64,000 nt of DNA. It comes from DASSUW01 sp963806395 (lineage in GTDB: Bacteria; Actinomycetota; Thermoleophilia; Solirubrobacterales; Solirubrobacteraceae). The stretch spans positions 1 through 64,000 of the forward strand of contig CAWDYI010000015.1 in assembly GCA_963806395.1 (NCBI GenBank). Reading direction: 5' to 3'. The stretch's first letter is position 1; every line of letters begins with the position of its first letter. The position numbers and the translations under genes were made by a program. The notes below the pieces were generated by a model. The model did not search any database. It had not been told where the DNA came from and saw only the letters and a list, made by a program, of their open reading frames with translations. Shown piece by piece: positions 56,103 to 63,268 of this stretch.

Positions 56103-58220
56103 TCACGCGTGGCCGAAGCGGACGTCGGGCAGGATGCGATCCAGCGGCTTGGGCAGCCACCAGGCCCACTTACCCAGCAGGCGCAGCGCGACCGGCACGA
56201 GCAGCAGGCGGACCAGGGCGGCGTCGAGCAGGACGGCGATGCCGAGGATCACGCCCATCTCCTTCGGCGGCAGCGGGCCGCTCAGGGCGAAGGTGAAGAA
56301 CACGGCGACCATCACCGCGGCGGCGGCGAACACGACGCGGCCAGAGTGCGCGACGCCGCCGACCATCGCTTCGCGCGGGTCCTTGCTGCGGTCCCAGTGC
56401 TCCTTCGCCGACGAGAGCAGGAACACCGTGTAGTCCATCGAGATGGCGAAGACCATCGCGAAGAAGAACACGGGCGCCCAGGCGTTCAGGAAGCCCTGCG
56501 GCTCCAGTCCGAGCAGGCCGGCGAGGTGGCCCTCCTGGAAGATCAGCCGGGCCACGCCGAACGCCGCGCCGACCGCCAGCAGGTTGGTGACCACGCCGAC
56601 CGCGGCCAGGATGGGCGCCTGCAGCGCGACGAGCAGCAGTAGGAAGCCGAGCGCCAGGACGACGCCGATGACAAGCGGCGTCTTGGCGCCCAGCGCCGCT
56701 TCGAGGTCGTGGTTCTCGGCCACCGAGCCGCCGACGAGCGCGCCTTGAGGCAGTTCGGAGCGGAGGCGGTCGATCGTCGCGCCGACAGCCGGGTCCGACG
56801 GATCGTGCTTGGGGACGACCTGCACCATCGCGTGGTCGCCGCGGCCGGGCATCGCGGGCATGACCTGCGCCACCCCGGGGTCGGCCTTCGCGACGGCCGC
56901 GGCGCGCTCGGTGTCAGCCTTGGGCGCGACGACCTGCAGCGCGCCGGGCGCGCCCTTGCCGAACGCCTCCTGCACCTGCGAGTAGGCGACGCGCGAGCCG
57001 TCGTCCTCGGGCACGACCTTGATGGACGGCATGCCGGTCTGCAGCCCGAACACGGGGATGCTCAGCGCGACGAGCGCGACCACGGCGACGGCGCCGTACA
57101 CCAGCGGTCGGCGCCACAGACGCTCGCCCCACGCAGCGAACTTCGGCGAACGGTGCTCACCGGAGTGCACCCATGGCAGCGAGAGCTTGTCCACGCGCGG
57201 GCCGAGCTTGGCTAGCACCGCGGGCAGCAGCGTCAGCGTCGCCGCGAGGATGAAGACGACCGAGAGCATGATGCCGAGCGCCATCGACCGGAATGCCGGG
57301 GACGGCACCAGCATCACCGCGCTGAGGGAGATGAGGACAGTCAGGCCGGAGAACAGGACCGCCTTGCCGGCCGTGTCCATCGTCTCAGCGACCGCGTCCT
57401 CGACGGGCTCCTTTGAGCCGAAGAAGGCGCCGCGGAAGCGGTAGACGATGAACAGCGCGTAGTCGATGCCCAGCGCGAGCGCGAACATCAGCGCGAAGTT
57501 CATCGCCCAGATGGAGATGTCGAGCACCTGCGTGCCGAGGTACAGCGAGCCGGCGGACGCGACTAGGCCGAGGATGGTGAGCATCAGCGGCAGCCCGGCA
57601 GCCACGAGCGAGCCGAACGCGAGCAGCAGGATGCCGAGCGTGACCGGCCACGAGATGAGCTCGGACTTCATCATCGCTGTCTTGTTGGCCTCGTTGAAGT
57701 CCGACCACATCCCGGAGGCGCCGGTCAGCGAGACCTGCACGCCGTCGGCGGGCAGCTCGGCGAGCTCCTGCTTGAGGTCGTCGGCGGCGCGGACCATCTC
57801 GTTCGAGCTCGCCCCGGCGCCGGCCTGCACGATGGCGGTGTGCCCGTCGCGAGAGATGGACTGTCCCGGCTGCGGCGGGATGACCCCGGTTACCCGCGCG
57901 TCGGCGGCCAGGACGTCCTGGGCCTCGGCGACGACAGCCTTGAACGCCGGGTCGGTCGCGGTCTTGTCGTCGGAGTGCACGACGACCATCAGCGCAGACG
58001 AGGACATGCCGCCGAACTCACGGTCGACGGTCTCGCGAACCTGAAGCGACTCAGAACCGGTCGCTTCCCAGCCAGCGCCGGACAGGGCATGCTCGACCTT
58101 GGGCGCAAAGGCGCCTAGGCCGATGGCGAGAACCGCCCAGGCGATGGCCACGAGCTTGAAGTGCGTGGCGGTCCAGCGTCCGAGGCGGCCGATGGGTCCG
58201 TAGGAAGGAGTGGAATTCAT
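56103..58220 (-). CDS. MMPL-family RND transporter
   Basis: 705 residues: two halves, each with one helix, a large extracytoplasmic loop and five more helices. FALALGIDYALFIVYRFRGAFFG and FAISMDYTVFLLSSAKEHWDRS are the paired GIDYALF/MDYTVFL motifs of MMPL proteins, with proton-relay Asp-Tyr. Exports lipids or small molecules. It is not a common partner of persulfide genes, so its place inside this operon is notable; substrate unknown. Confidence 0.9.
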   Translation of the reverse strand: MNSTPSYGPIGRLGRWTATHFKLVAIAWAVLAIGLGAFAPKVEHALSGAGWEATGSESLQVRETVDREFGGMSSSALMVVVHSDDKTATDPAFKAVVAEAQDVLAADARVTGVIPPQPGQSISRDGHTAIVQAGAGASSNEMVRAADDLKQELAELPADGVQVSLTGASGMWSDFNEANKTAMMKSELISWPVTLGILLLAFGSLVAAGLPLMLTILGLVASAGSLYLGTQVLDISIWAMNFALMFALALGIDYALFIVYRFRGAFFGSKEPVEDAVAETMDTAGKAVLFSGLTVLISLSAVMLVPSPAFRSMALGIMLSVVFILAATLTLLPAVLAKLGPRVDKLSLPWVHSGEHRSPKFAAWGERLWRRPLVYGAVAVVALVALSIPVFGLQTGMPSIKVVPEDDGSRVAYSQVQEAFGKGAPGALQVVAPKADTERAAAVAKADPGVAQVMPAMPGRGDHAMVQVVPKHDPSDPAVGATIDRLRSELPQGALVGGSVAENHDLEAALGAKTPLVIGVVLALGFLLLLVALQAPILAAVGVVTNLLAVGAAFGVARLIFQEGHLAGLLGLEPQGFLNAWAPVFFFAMVFAISMDYTVFLLSSAKEHWDRSKDPREAMVGGVAHSGRVVFAAAAVMVAVFFTFALSGPLPPKEMGVILGIAVLLDAALVRLLLVPVALRLLGKWAWWLPKPLDRILPDVRFGHA

Positions 58221-58235
58221 TGGCGAGGTGAGGGG

Positions 58236-58484
58236 CTAGGAGGTGGGCGGGGTGTGGGCGGCGGCTCGAAGGCCGAAGAGCCGCGTGAGCAGCAAGGACG
58301 CTGGGCAGGCGCGGGAGGCGACGTTGAGCCACTGGTTGACCCCGACGAACGCGGTCAACGTCAGAAACCACGGCGAGACGAGCGCGGCCAGCGCCGCGCT
58401 GAGCAGCGTCACGGTGCCGGCGAGCGCGAACAGCACGCGCTCCAGCGGCCAGCCGCGGCCGGAGGTCGAGCAGGCGGCGGTCAT
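58236..58484 (-). CDS. DUF2892 (YgaP-type) small membrane protein
   Basis: 82 residues with two hydrophobic helices (RVLFALAGTVTLLSAALAAL and PWFLTLTAFVGVNQWLNVA) and the conserved RACPASLLLTRLFGL, matching DUF2892, the membrane anchor of YgaP-like rhodaneses. ATGA overlap with arsR. It likely anchors sulfur-transfer partners at the membrane. Confidence 0.85.
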   Translation of the reverse strand: MTAACSTSGRGWPLERVLFALAGTVTLLSAALAALVSPWFLTLTAFVGVNQWLNVASRACPASLLLTRLFGLRAAAHTPPTS

Positions 58485-58834
58485 GCGGCACCGCCGGCGA
58501 GCAGCTGGTCGAGTTCGGCGACCTGCTGGCGGAGCCCACCGCAGACGAGCTCACACAGCTCGAAGATGGTCTGGTCGGCGATGGAGCAACGGACGCGGTT
58601 GCCGTCCTTCTCCCGGGCCACGATGCCGGCCTGCGCGAGCACGCCGACGTGCTTGGAGATGTTCTGCTGGGAGGCGCCGAGCGCCTCGGTCAACTCGTTG
58701 ATGGTCAAAGGCCCGTCGCGCAGCGCGTCGAGCAGGCGAATGCGCATGGGTTCGCCGATGACCCGGAAACGCTGGGCGATGAGCTCGACGAGCGCCTCCG
58801 GCAGCGGATGGGGAATGGAGACTGGCTCGGTCAT
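58481..58834 (-). CDS. ArsR-family regulator, probable persulfide sensor
   Basis: 117 residues from the ATG at 58834 (a GTG at 58840 is also in frame). Winged helix: RFRVIGEPMRIRLLDALRDG, LTEALGASQQNISKHVGVL, GIVAREKDGNRVRCSIAD. The last helix is IFELCELVCGGLRQQ, with two cysteines three residues apart plus one in RVRC. BigR/SqrR-like relatives sense persulfide with one Cys in helix 2 and one in helix 5; here helix 2 has none, so the sensing pair would be different. An inverted repeat sits just upstream. Confidence 0.85.
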   Translation of the reverse strand: MTEPVSIPHPLPEALVELIAQRFRVIGEPMRIRLLDALRDGPLTINELTEALGASQQNISKHVGVLAQAGIVAREKDGNRVRCSIADQTIFELCELVCGGLRQQVAELDQLLAGGAA

Positions 58835-58838
58835 GGCC

Positions 58839-58862
58839 ACAACTATACCACCGTAGAGTTGT
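58839..58862. promoter_or_regulatory. Probable ArsR operator
   Basis: ACAACTATAC-CACC-GTAGAGTTGT: 10-bp arms with one mismatch and a 4-bp spacer, AT-rich, lying directly before the arsR start and 48 bp before the divergent DUF2243 gene. ArsR dimers bind such palindromes, so both transcripts could be controlled from here. Confidence 0.6.
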
Positions 58863-58909
58863 AATGTGCGAGGTCGATAGCTATCGGGCGCGGTGGGTAG
58901 CCCTGACCC

Positions 58910-59437
58910 ATGGCAGCTCCCACACCCACCGCCTTGCGCTCGTCGTCAAGCGCCGGGCGGCTCGACGCGACCACTAGCCGTCCCCCGAAGGCGCCCGCCT
59001 TCCTGATGGGGCTCGGCCTCGGCGGCTTCGTCGACGGCATCGTGTTGCACCAGATCCTCCAGTGGCACCACATGCTCACCGACACGGGAGACCACCCCGC
59101 GACCAGCGTCGCCGGCCTCGAGGCCAACACGCTCGCGGACGGGTTCTTCCACCTCGCCACCTGGGTGTTCGTCGCCGCCGCGATGCTCATGACCGTCCGC
59201 GCGTGGCAGCGCCGCGAGCTCGCTCCGCCGTGGCGCGCGCACATCGGCATGCTGCTCGCCGGCTGGGGCGTCTTCAACGTCGTCGAAGGCCTCATCGACC
59301 ACCAGCTGCTCGGCATCCACCACGTCCGCGACGACCTCGGCGCCCCCCTCGGCTGGGACATCGGCTTCCTCGTCTTCGGCGCGCTGCTCATCGCCGTCGG
59401 CTTGGCCATGGCGAAGTCCGGCGAGCGCATTCGCTGA
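58910..59437 (+). CDS. DUF2243 membrane protein
   Basis: 175 residues, four membrane helices. Histidine-rich conserved motifs: FVDGIVLHQILQWHHML, ADGFFHLATWVF and VEGLIDHQLLGIHHVRDD, all DUF2243 hallmarks. The paired histidines at helix ends suggest metal or heme binding, but no function is known. It is the only + strand cargo gene and is divergent from arsR across the shared operator. Confidence 0.88.
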   Translation: MAAPTPTALRSSSSAGRLDATTSRPPKAPAFLMGLGLGGFVDGIVLHQILQWHHMLTDTGDHPATSVAGLEANTLADGFFHLATWVFVAAAMLMTVRAWQRRELAPPWRAHIGMLLAGWGVFNVVEGLIDHQLLGIHHVRDDLGAPLGWDIGFLVFGALLIAVGLAMAKSGERIR

Positions 59438-59547
59438 GCGGCACAACGCCAAGCAGCGGTCGCGCGCGCTCGACTAGCACGTCGTCCGCGCGACGCCGCC
59501 ACGGACCTCGCGCGAGTGACCTCTCGCGCGCTCGAGCCGCGCACGTG

Positions 59548-59567
59548 ATTGGGCACTGGTGCCCAAT
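59548..59567. promoter_or_regulatory. Inverted pair of GTGCCCAAT sites near attR
   Basis: ATTGGGCAC-TG-GTGCCCAAT, a perfect 9-bp palindrome ~125 bp inside the right end. Same 9-mer as the tandem pair near attL. It lies in the 221-bp gap between the DUF2243 gene and the tRNA-like sequence, which otherwise holds only short palindromes such as CGCAAATTGCG and no gene. Confidence 0.5.
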
Positions 59568-59658
59568 TGCGGGCGAATCGACGCAAATTGCGGACTCGGC
59601 CGGCCGCACCCGCCACGCCGCCGCAAGCTGCTGCAAATCAGAACAAACGACCCTGGTC

Positions 59659-59731
59659 GGGCGGGTGCTCGGGAAGCGCTCGATCGCGCTTCACACGCGA
59701 GAGGTCGCAGGTTCGAAACCCGCCGCGCCCA
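59659..59731 (+). tRNA. Degenerate tRNA-Val(CAC)-like sequence containing attR
   Basis: A 73-base numbering fits exactly: 1-7 GGGCGGG pairs 6 of 7 with CGCGCCC (66-72), U8, anticodon loop TTCACAC with CAC at 34-36, anticodon stem 4 of 5, T-loop TTCGAAA and discriminator A. The D-arm does not pair and lacks the GG and A21 consensus, and the T-stem has one mismatch. It may be a worn tRNA-Val or a chance completion of the 3' half. Confidence 0.35.
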
Positions 59732-59734
59732 TCC
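59689..59734 (+). repeat. Right attachment repeat (attR)
   Basis: Second identical copy of the 46-bp repeat, starting at the anticodon loop (CTTCACACG) and ending three bases past the tRNA discriminator. Flanking bases differ on both sides from the left copy, which fixes the repeat length. The segment from anticodon loop to 3' end is a usual crossover region of tRNA-targeting tyrosine integrases. Confidence 0.9.
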
Positions 59735-59749
59735 GGAGACGCCGTCGGC

Positions 59750-60694
59750 TCACGGCTGCGGCGGCAGCGGACGGCAATCGCCCCACGCCCCCGTCTGGAA
59801 CCTCTTCTGCCAGTCGACGGGCGCGCCGCGACGCGGCTTGTGCGCGAGCACGGCCGACGCGCGGAACCACCCGCGACCGCCGCGGGGAACCCGACTCGTC
59901 GTCGCCTCCTCGCCCTGGTTCGTGAACCCGCCCTTCGACGCGTTGAACGCCTTCGTCGTCCACGTGCTCGAGTTGCATTCCCGGTGCTGCAGCCTGATCC
60001 TCATCACCGCCGCGAGCCCGTTCCGGTTCGAGCTCACGTTGGCATACGCGAGCACCATCCCGTCGCGGTCCGAGAGGCCCACCCAGCCGGCCACCCATGA
60101 GTTGCGGATCTGCTTCTTGGCCTCGCCGGCCTGTGCGACCGAGGTTGCGGTGCCGAGCACGAGCGTCGGCTGCGGAGGCAGCGGGCGGGTCACCGCGCGC
60201 GCGAGGTTGTCGCGCAGGCCGAACGCCACCGCCACGCCCACCGCCAGCGCCGCGCCGTAGGCGCGGTAGTCGGCCGGGCGCTTGCCCTCCCACACGAGCG
60301 CGGCGCCGCCCGCGACGACCAGCAGCGTGCCCGCCACCAGCGGCCACCGGAGCGGCTCGCTGAACGCGACGATCGCGATGACGGCCGAGAAGAGCGGCGC
60401 CATCCCGAACAGGATCCCGGCTCGCGAGGCTCCTGCCGCCTGGACGGCATGCATCGCCACCAGCTGGGAGAGCCCGGGCACGAAGATCCCGAGGACGAGG
60501 AACGGCCACAGCTCGCCGGCGTCGAACTCGGCCCCGAACACCACGGCGAGCGCCGCCGCGACGACGAAGGCGACCGTCGCGATCACCGCGGAGCCGGCGT
60601 CGATGTCCGCGACGCGCGCGATGCCGCGGCGCATGGTGACGTTCAACCCTCCGAGGAACAGCCCGGCGACGCAGGCGAAGAGGACGCCGGTCAC
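59750..60694 (-). CDS. Chimeric EamA-family transporter: truncated membrane half with a foreign tail
   Basis: 314 residues from a GTG at 60694. Residues 1-170 are the first half of a DMT/EamA transporter (about five helices; TGVLFACVAGLFLGGLNVTM, GASRAGILFGMAPLFSAVIA). After RPLPPQP the sequence becomes hydrophilic (SWVAGWVGLSDRDG, MRIRLQHRECNSSTWTTKAF) and no second EamA half follows. The tail itself ends in a second RPLPPQP, coded by an 18-bp direct repeat (59753-59770 and 60167-60184). The second transporter half has been replaced by an unrelated coding segment, so transport activity is doubtful. Confidence 0.7.
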   Translation of the reverse strand: MTGVLFACVAGLFLGGLNVTMRRGIARVADIDAGSAVIATVAFVVAAALAVVFGAEFDAGELWPFLVLGIFVPGLSQLVAMHAVQAAGASRAGILFGMAPLFSAVIAIVAFSEPLRWPLVAGTLLVVAGGAALVWEGKRPADYRAYGAALAVGVAVAFGLRDNLARAVTRPLPPQPTLVLGTATSVAQAGEAKKQIRNSWVAGWVGLSDRDGMVLAYANVSSNRNGLAAVMRIRLQHRECNSSTWTTKAFNASKGGFTNQGEEATTSRVPRGGRGWFRASAVLAHKPRRGAPVDWQKRFQTGAWGDCRPLPPQP

Positions 60695-60704
60695 TCGGCC
60701 GCGA

Positions 60705-61460
60705 CTACTGCCCGCTCTTCGCCGTCGAGAGCGCCCCGTTCAGCGCCTGTGCGAGGTCCATGACCTTCGGAGTCAGGGCCGCGGCCTGGCCCCAGATTGA
60801 GCGCTTGAACGCGTAGGAGTGCTGGCCGGGCTCGTGCTCCAGGTCGTTCAGCCAGTGCCACAGGTCGAAGAGCTTCGACGGGAGCTCGAGCTCGGCAACC
60901 TGAGCAAGGGCGTCCCCGAACGCCGCGACCTTGCCGGAGGGGAACGGCCCGGAGCCGCCCAGCCCGGCCGTCGCGCGGAGCAGCTTCGAGTAGGTGTCGC
61001 GCTGCTCGCTCGCGTGCATCGCAAAGCCCTCGGCCATGCCGTCGTGGACCGCGGGTGACGAGGAACCGCGCAGACGTGGCCATGCTGGCCGGTCCTGGGC
61101 CGCGAGGAACTTGCTCATCTCCTCCGACCATCTCCAGAGCTCGTTGAGCGTGTCGAGGTTCTTGACGACGCGCTCAACCGCGTCCTGCTCATCCGGCGAC
61201 AGGGTGACGGGCGCAAGGTCCTCGGCGGGAGCCGCCAGCGGCGGACCGGCCGGAACACCGACCTTCGCTGCAGCTTCGAGCTCCTGGCGCTGAAGCAGCA
61301 GGCGTGTCACCGCCCGACCGCCGATGGTCCGCTGCAGGCCGAGGACCTGCGCCGGCGTCAGCGCCCGCGGGTCGAAGCGGGCTGGGTGCACGGCGGCTTG
61401 CGGGACGTCCTGAGCATCGTCCACCGCCGGTGAGGTGCTGGGACGCCGACGCCGCTGCAT
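60705..61460 (-). CDS. Orphan protein with eCIS-cargo-type N-terminal motif
   Basis: 251 residues. ALTPAQVLGLQRTIGGRAVT and RLLLQRQ in residues 34-58 match the LQRxxGNxAVxRLLQR-type motif found at the N-terminus of many extracellular contractile injection system proteins (DUF4157 and toxin cargo). The rest is helical: a middle region (VVKNLDTLNELWRWSEEMSKF) and a C-terminal DLWHWLNDLEHEPGQ. No toxin domain recognised and no contractile system genes lie in the window. Ends 10 bp before the EamA chimera. Confidence 0.6.
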   Translation of the reverse strand: MQRRRRPSTSPAVDDAQDVPQAAVHPARFDPRALTPAQVLGLQRTIGGRAVTRLLLQRQELEAAAKVGVPAGPPLAAPAEDLAPVTLSPDEQDAVERVVKNLDTLNELWRWSEEMSKFLAAQDRPAWPRLRGSSSPAVHDGMAEGFAMHASEQRDTYSKLLRATAGLGGSGPFPSGKVAAFGDALAQVAELELPSKLFDLWHWLNDLEHEPGQHSYAFKRSIWGQAAALTPKVMDLAQALNGALSTAKSGQ

Positions 61461-61814
61461 CGCGCGGCGAGTCTATACCTCTGGTCGCAGCCTCGAAGGC
61501 GGCCTGCAAGGCTGTCCGGCATGGATGGTCCCGACCGCGGGAGCGGGACGACCGGACGACCGGCGAGCCGGATGTCGAGTCGCTGCTGCCGTTCCTGCGC
61601 GCGCTGCGGGACCCGGGCGACGAGGCGCAGTTCACGCGGGTGATCGCGGCCGTCGCGGCCTAGCGACTTGGAGGCACCCGACGCGGCGACCTACGAGTAC
61701 GAGCCGCCCTGGCGGCCCCCGAGCTACGACGACCGCTAACCGAGTTCGAGCGCGAATTGACCCGACTTACGGTCGCGCGCCTCGCGGCGCATCTGAGGCA
61801 TCTGGCGGCGGTCC

Positions 61815-61950
61815 TCCTGTAAAGGTCCGACATGATCTTGTCTCCGGCGTCGTTGTCCGTCGCGAAGACCATGTGGTAGCGGGTCGCGCCACCGATGTTC
61901 TTCAGCTCAAGCGGATGAGTCCGTGTGTAACCGAGATCCTCGCTTGACAA
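61815..61950 (-). pseudogene. Fragment resembling the C-terminus of a TcmP-like protein
   Basis: LELKNIGGATRYHMVFATDN and DAGDKIMSDLYRR resemble the C-terminal end of three-Cys-motif partner (TcmP) proteins. Nothing upstream on the same strand continues the family, so only ~45 residues survive. The surrounding gap (61461-62018) has no convincing gene; a tail coding LLPFLRALRDPGDEAQFTRV (to 61663, + strand) may be another fragment. Confidence 0.4.
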
Positions 61951-62018
61951 CGCCGCGCAGGTGATGGATAACGCGTGCCCGCAACGGCACGAGGCCGTCG
62001 CGAACCGGAGGAGGCGCC

Positions 62019-62294
62019 ATGAGAACGTCCGTAAGAGCGGGGCTCGTCACCGTGCTGGCGGCCGCGACGCTCGCGCTGTCGGCGACCAGCGTCTCGGCGG
62101 GCGGCTATCTCTGCAACGTCGACCGCAACACCCAGGTCTTCCGCACCGCCGGCAACGGCGGCTACATGTACACGATCCCCAAGGGCGGCGGCTTCCGGCT
62201 CGTCGGCTACACGCACTACGGCTACTGGTACGGCCACGGCAACGGCAAGCCGAACGGCTGGATCAAGGACGACGGCCGCCTGTACAACTGCTGA
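62019..62294 (+). CDS. Small secreted SH3-like protein
   Basis: 91 residues, GGAGGAGGCGCC ribosome-binding site before the ATG. Signal peptide RTSVRAGLVTVLAAATLALSA, then GGYLCNVDRNTQVFRTAGNG, a Tyr/Gly-rich core (YTHYGYWYGHGNGKPNGWIK) and DDGRLYNC. Two cysteines may form one disulfide. The strand pattern is that of a bacterial SH3 (SH3b) domain, often a wall-binding module. Function unknown. Confidence 0.75.
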   Translation: MRTSVRAGLVTVLAAATLALSATSVSAGGYLCNVDRNTQVFRTAGNGGYMYTIPKGGGFRLVGYTHYGYWYGHGNGKPNGWIKDDGRLYNC

Positions 62295-62299
62295 CGCGG

Positions 62300-63256
62300 C
62301 TACGCGCGCAACTCGAAGCGCGTGCCGACGCTGTTCTGGATGAACGCCCCGGGGAACCGGGCGGCGATCGCGTGCGTGGCGCGCCAGCCGGTGCAGTGCG
62401 CGGGGACGAGGTGATCGGGTGAGAAGTCCGCGAGCGCGTCGCAGGTGGGTGCGATCACCTTCTCGAACAGCGGCCCGCTGAGGTGGAAGCCTCCGATGAC
62501 GGCGTGGATGTGGTCCTCGCCGGTCAGCTTGCGCACGTAGCGGAGGATGTTGACGATGCCCGAGTGGCCGCAGCCGGTCAGGACGACCAGGCCGCGGCCG
62601 CGCACGCTCGCCACCAGCGCCTGATCGTCGAGGATCAGCGGGTCGGGCTGCCAGCGGCCGTCGCGGTGGGCCTCGTGGACCGGGAAGCCGCGCTCGAACT
62701 CGGTCGTGCGGTCGACCTCGCCGGTGACGAGCAGCGACCCGTCGAGCAGGAACGAGGGCTGCTGCTGCTCGACGATGTCAAAGCCCGCCCCCTCGAGCGC
62801 AGACCGGCTCGTGGAGGGCAGCTCGATCGGCTCGCGGCCGGGCAGTGCGACCCGGCGACGGCTCCAGAACTCGGGGTGGAGCAGGACCGGGACGTTCGGC
62901 CGGCCGAGCGCTCCGACGAGCCCGTGCATCCCGGTGGTGTGGTCCCAGTGACCGTGGCTGAGCACGATGATGTCGATGTCGCCCGGGGAGAGCTCGAGGC
63001 GGCGCATGTTCTCCACGAGCCCGTCCGTGGAGATCCCCGCGTCGAAGAGCACGCGAACCGCGCGGCCGCCCTTCTCGATCGTCACCAGGCAGGAGAAGCC
63101 GTGCTCGGCGCGCAGCGCATCACCCGTCGGCCCGCCTCCGAGCAACAGCGGAGGCCGCTTGGCCGGCCCCTCGTCCACGAGCAGCAGGTCGGTCACGTTG
63201 TCGATCAGCGTGGTGACCGTCAGCGCGTCGACCGGCTGTAGCGCGATCGCCTCCAT
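62300..63256 (-). CDS. MBL-fold metallo-hydrolase
   Basis: 318 residues, cytoplasmic. Metal-binding motifs: LSHGHWDHTTGM (HxHxDH), LTGCGHSGIVNILR and VIGGFHLSGP, with VPAHCTGWRA near the end. The TGCGHSG pattern is that of the MptA/dihydropterin-phosphate-type MBL group. The substrate is not predictable. It is 12 bp downstream of the hydrolase-like gene on the same strand. Confidence 0.9.
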   Translation of the reverse strand: MEAIALQPVDALTVTTLIDNVTDLLLVDEGPAKRPPLLLGGGPTGDALRAEHGFSCLVTIEKGGRAVRVLFDAGISTDGLVENMRRLELSPGDIDIIVLSHGHWDHTTGMHGLVGALGRPNVPVLLHPEFWSRRRVALPGREPIELPSTSRSALEGAGFDIVEQQQPSFLLDGSLLVTGEVDRTTEFERGFPVHEAHRDGRWQPDPLILDDQALVASVRGRGLVVLTGCGHSGIVNILRYVRKLTGEDHIHAVIGGFHLSGPLFEKVIAPTCDALADFSPDHLVPAHCTGWRATHAIAARFPGAFIQNSVGTRFELRA

Positions 63257-63268
63257 CGTCTCCTCCGT

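Larger units (their letters stand above)
48577..59734. mobile_element. Integrative mobilizable element with sulfur-handling cargo
   Basis: Bounded by identical 46-bp direct repeats (48577-48622 and 59689-59734) that correspond to the 3' half of a tRNA gene. Inside, mainly on the minus strand: tyrosine integrase at the left end, a helix-turn-helix protein, a MobF relaxase-helicase, a small ORF, then TauE/SafE, MBL-rhodanese, rhodanese, MMPL, DUF2892 and ArsR, plus a + strand DUF2243 gene. No type IV secretion genes, so transfer would need a helper. About 11.1 kb from repeat to repeat. Confidence 0.85.

Noticed and set aside
59691..60509. ORF ending in GAAGFEPATSRV
   Set aside because: This familiar ending comes from translating the complement of a tRNA 3' half, not from a real gene.
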